Below the pieces are notes generated by a model. The model searched no databases and had not been told where the DNA came from. It was given only the letters and a program-made list of their open reading frames with translations. The position numbers and the translations under genes are program-made. 5,882 bases of DNA from JACDAN01 sp035697545 (lineage in GTDB: Bacteria; Actinomycetota; Thermoleophilia; Gaiellales; Gaiellaceae): the NCBI GenBank assembly GCA_035697545.1, contig DASSCT010000130.1, positions 1 to 5,882 on the forward strand, given 5' to 3'. Below are positions 5,197-5,882 of the stretch, one piece after another; positions within the stretch are counted from its first letter, which is position 1, and each line of letters opens with the position of its first letter.

Positions 5197-5882
5197 GGAT
5201 CCGGCCGCCCGTCTGACAGGTCGGGCAGTAGTAGATCGTGTGCTCCTCGAAGTCCACGCGCGCGATCGGAGTGCCGCACACGTAGCAGGGCTCCGCGAGT
5301 TTGTTGTGAACGCGGTAGGTGCGCTTGTCGCCCGCGCCGCGCTCACGGAGCTCCAGCCCGCGCGCGAGCTCCGAGTCGGTCGCGTCCGCAAGGCGCTCGA
5401 CCGACTCACCGTCCAGGTCCTGCGTCAACGCATAGGGGGAGAGCTGCGCGCGATGCAGGATCTCGTTCGCCCAGGCCCGGCCGATCCCGGCCAGGACGCG
5501 CTGGTCGCGCAGCATCGAGTGCAGACGGCGGGATTCCACCGCGCAGATCTCAGCGAGCCGCTCCGCGCCGATGCCGAACGCCTCGGGGCCGAGGTGCTCG
5601 AGCTCCGCCTCTGCCTGCTCGGGCGACAGCAGCCAGACGCCGGCGCGCTTCTTCGCGCCTGCCTCGGTGAGGACGAGCTGAGCGCCGCCCTCGAACCCGA
5701 GCCGGAACGCGGGTGTCTTCGGCCCCTCCTGACCAGCCTGCAGGTACTTCAGTCGGCCCGCGCTCATCAGGTGCACGAGCAGCACGAGCTCGCCGTCCTC
5801 GGTGGGGAAGAGGAGCCGCTTCGCCCGGCGCTCGGCGCCCGCAAGGCGCCGGCCCTCGAGTGCCGAGAGCGGCGGGTCGTAC
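5162..5882 (-). CDS. Fpg/Nei-family DNA glycosylase (N-terminus outside window)
   Basis: Base-excision repair glycosylase/AP lyase for oxidised bases; 239 residues visible, with roughly 35 missing from the N-terminus, including the catalytic Pro-Glu. Fragment residues 18-24 (RRAKRLL) hold the conserved lysine matching K57 of E. coli Fpg. An H2TH region follows with VLAGIGRAWANEILHRA (129-145), then a zinc finger C199-x2-C202-x16-C219-x2-C222 and the tail QTGGRILKDRRLSKLL. Several DNA-contact residues differ from E. coli Fpg: the HLGMSG loop is HLMSAG, the RRF wedge is KRA (78-80), the GIGN asparagine is Arg, and the zinc-finger arginine position is His (EEHTIYYC). This looks like a paralogous actinobacterial clade rather than the main MutM, so I give no symbol. 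Its 3' end overlaps the kinase-like gene by 35 bp, tail to tail. Confidence 0.9.
   Translation of the reverse strand, partial: YDPPLSALEGRRLAGAERRAKRLLFPTEDGELVLLVHLMSAGRLKYLQAGQEGPKTPAFRLGFEGGAQLVLTEAGAKKRAGVWLLSPEQAEAELEHLGPEAFGIGAERLAEICAVESRRLHSMLRDQRVLAGIGRAWANEILHRAQLSPYALTQDLDGESVERLADATDSELARGLELRERGAGDKRTYRVHNKLAEPCYVCGTPIARVDFEEHTIYYCPTCQTGGRILKDRRLSKLLR

Noticed and set aside
4555..5409. In-frame upstream extension of the cyclohydrolase to a 612-residue protein
   Set aside because: The extra part has no family resemblance, lies opposite the kinase-like gene and the glycosylase, and FolE2/MptA homology begins right at ATG 4554.

Overview
The window is GC-rich and densely packed, with seven protein genes (two cut by the window edges) and no RNA gene, mobile element or CRISPR array. 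Codon use, an ECF sigma/anti-sigma pair, an atypical 'HYKLYEGYV'-type superoxide dismutase and an unusual Fpg/Nei glycosylase suggest an actinobacterium, probably of the Thermoleophilia (Gaiellales/Solirubrobacterales-like). This placement is an inference from remembered family resemblance, not a search.

Layout. (1) Positions 1-1794, minus strand: a three-gene operon of a short-chain reductase (SDR), an ECF sigma factor and a membrane anti-sigma factor. The reductase and sigma genes are 10 bp apart; the sigma and anti-sigma genes overlap by 4 bp. (2) Positions 1795-1905: a divergent intergenic region with a candidate minus-strand promoter and a 10-bp direct repeat. (3) Positions 1906-2784, plus: a secreted cupredoxin-fold protein with Ig-like repeats that has lost most copper ligands. 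A strong hairpin follows. (4) Positions 2851-3474, plus: Fe/Mn superoxide dismutase starting at TTG. (5) Positions 3475-3570: a short convergent gap flanked by two hairpins, each containing the stop codon of its gene. (6) Positions 3571-4554, minus: a FolE2/MptA-type GTP cyclohydrolase. (7) Positions 4564-5196, plus: a soluble protein with a histidine-kinase phosphoacceptor domain and a degenerate ATPase domain, starting only 9 bp from the cyclohydrolase start. (8) Positions 5162-5882, minus: most of a Fpg/Nei-family DNA glycosylase, overlapping the previous gene tail to tail by 35 bp.

How the genes may work together. The sigma factor and anti-sigma factor form a signalling pair that probably senses something at the membrane, and the divergent cupredoxin-like gene is a plausible but unproven target. 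Superoxide dismutase and Fpg/Nei both belong to oxidative-damage defence. The cyclohydrolase opens a pterin pathway, and the reductase carries the Asp-for-Ser substitution of pteridine reductases, so a pterin link between two operons is possible. No wholly new multi-gene system is evident. The notable features are several proteins with altered active sites: the reductase, the cupredoxin, the kinase-like protein and the glycosylase.
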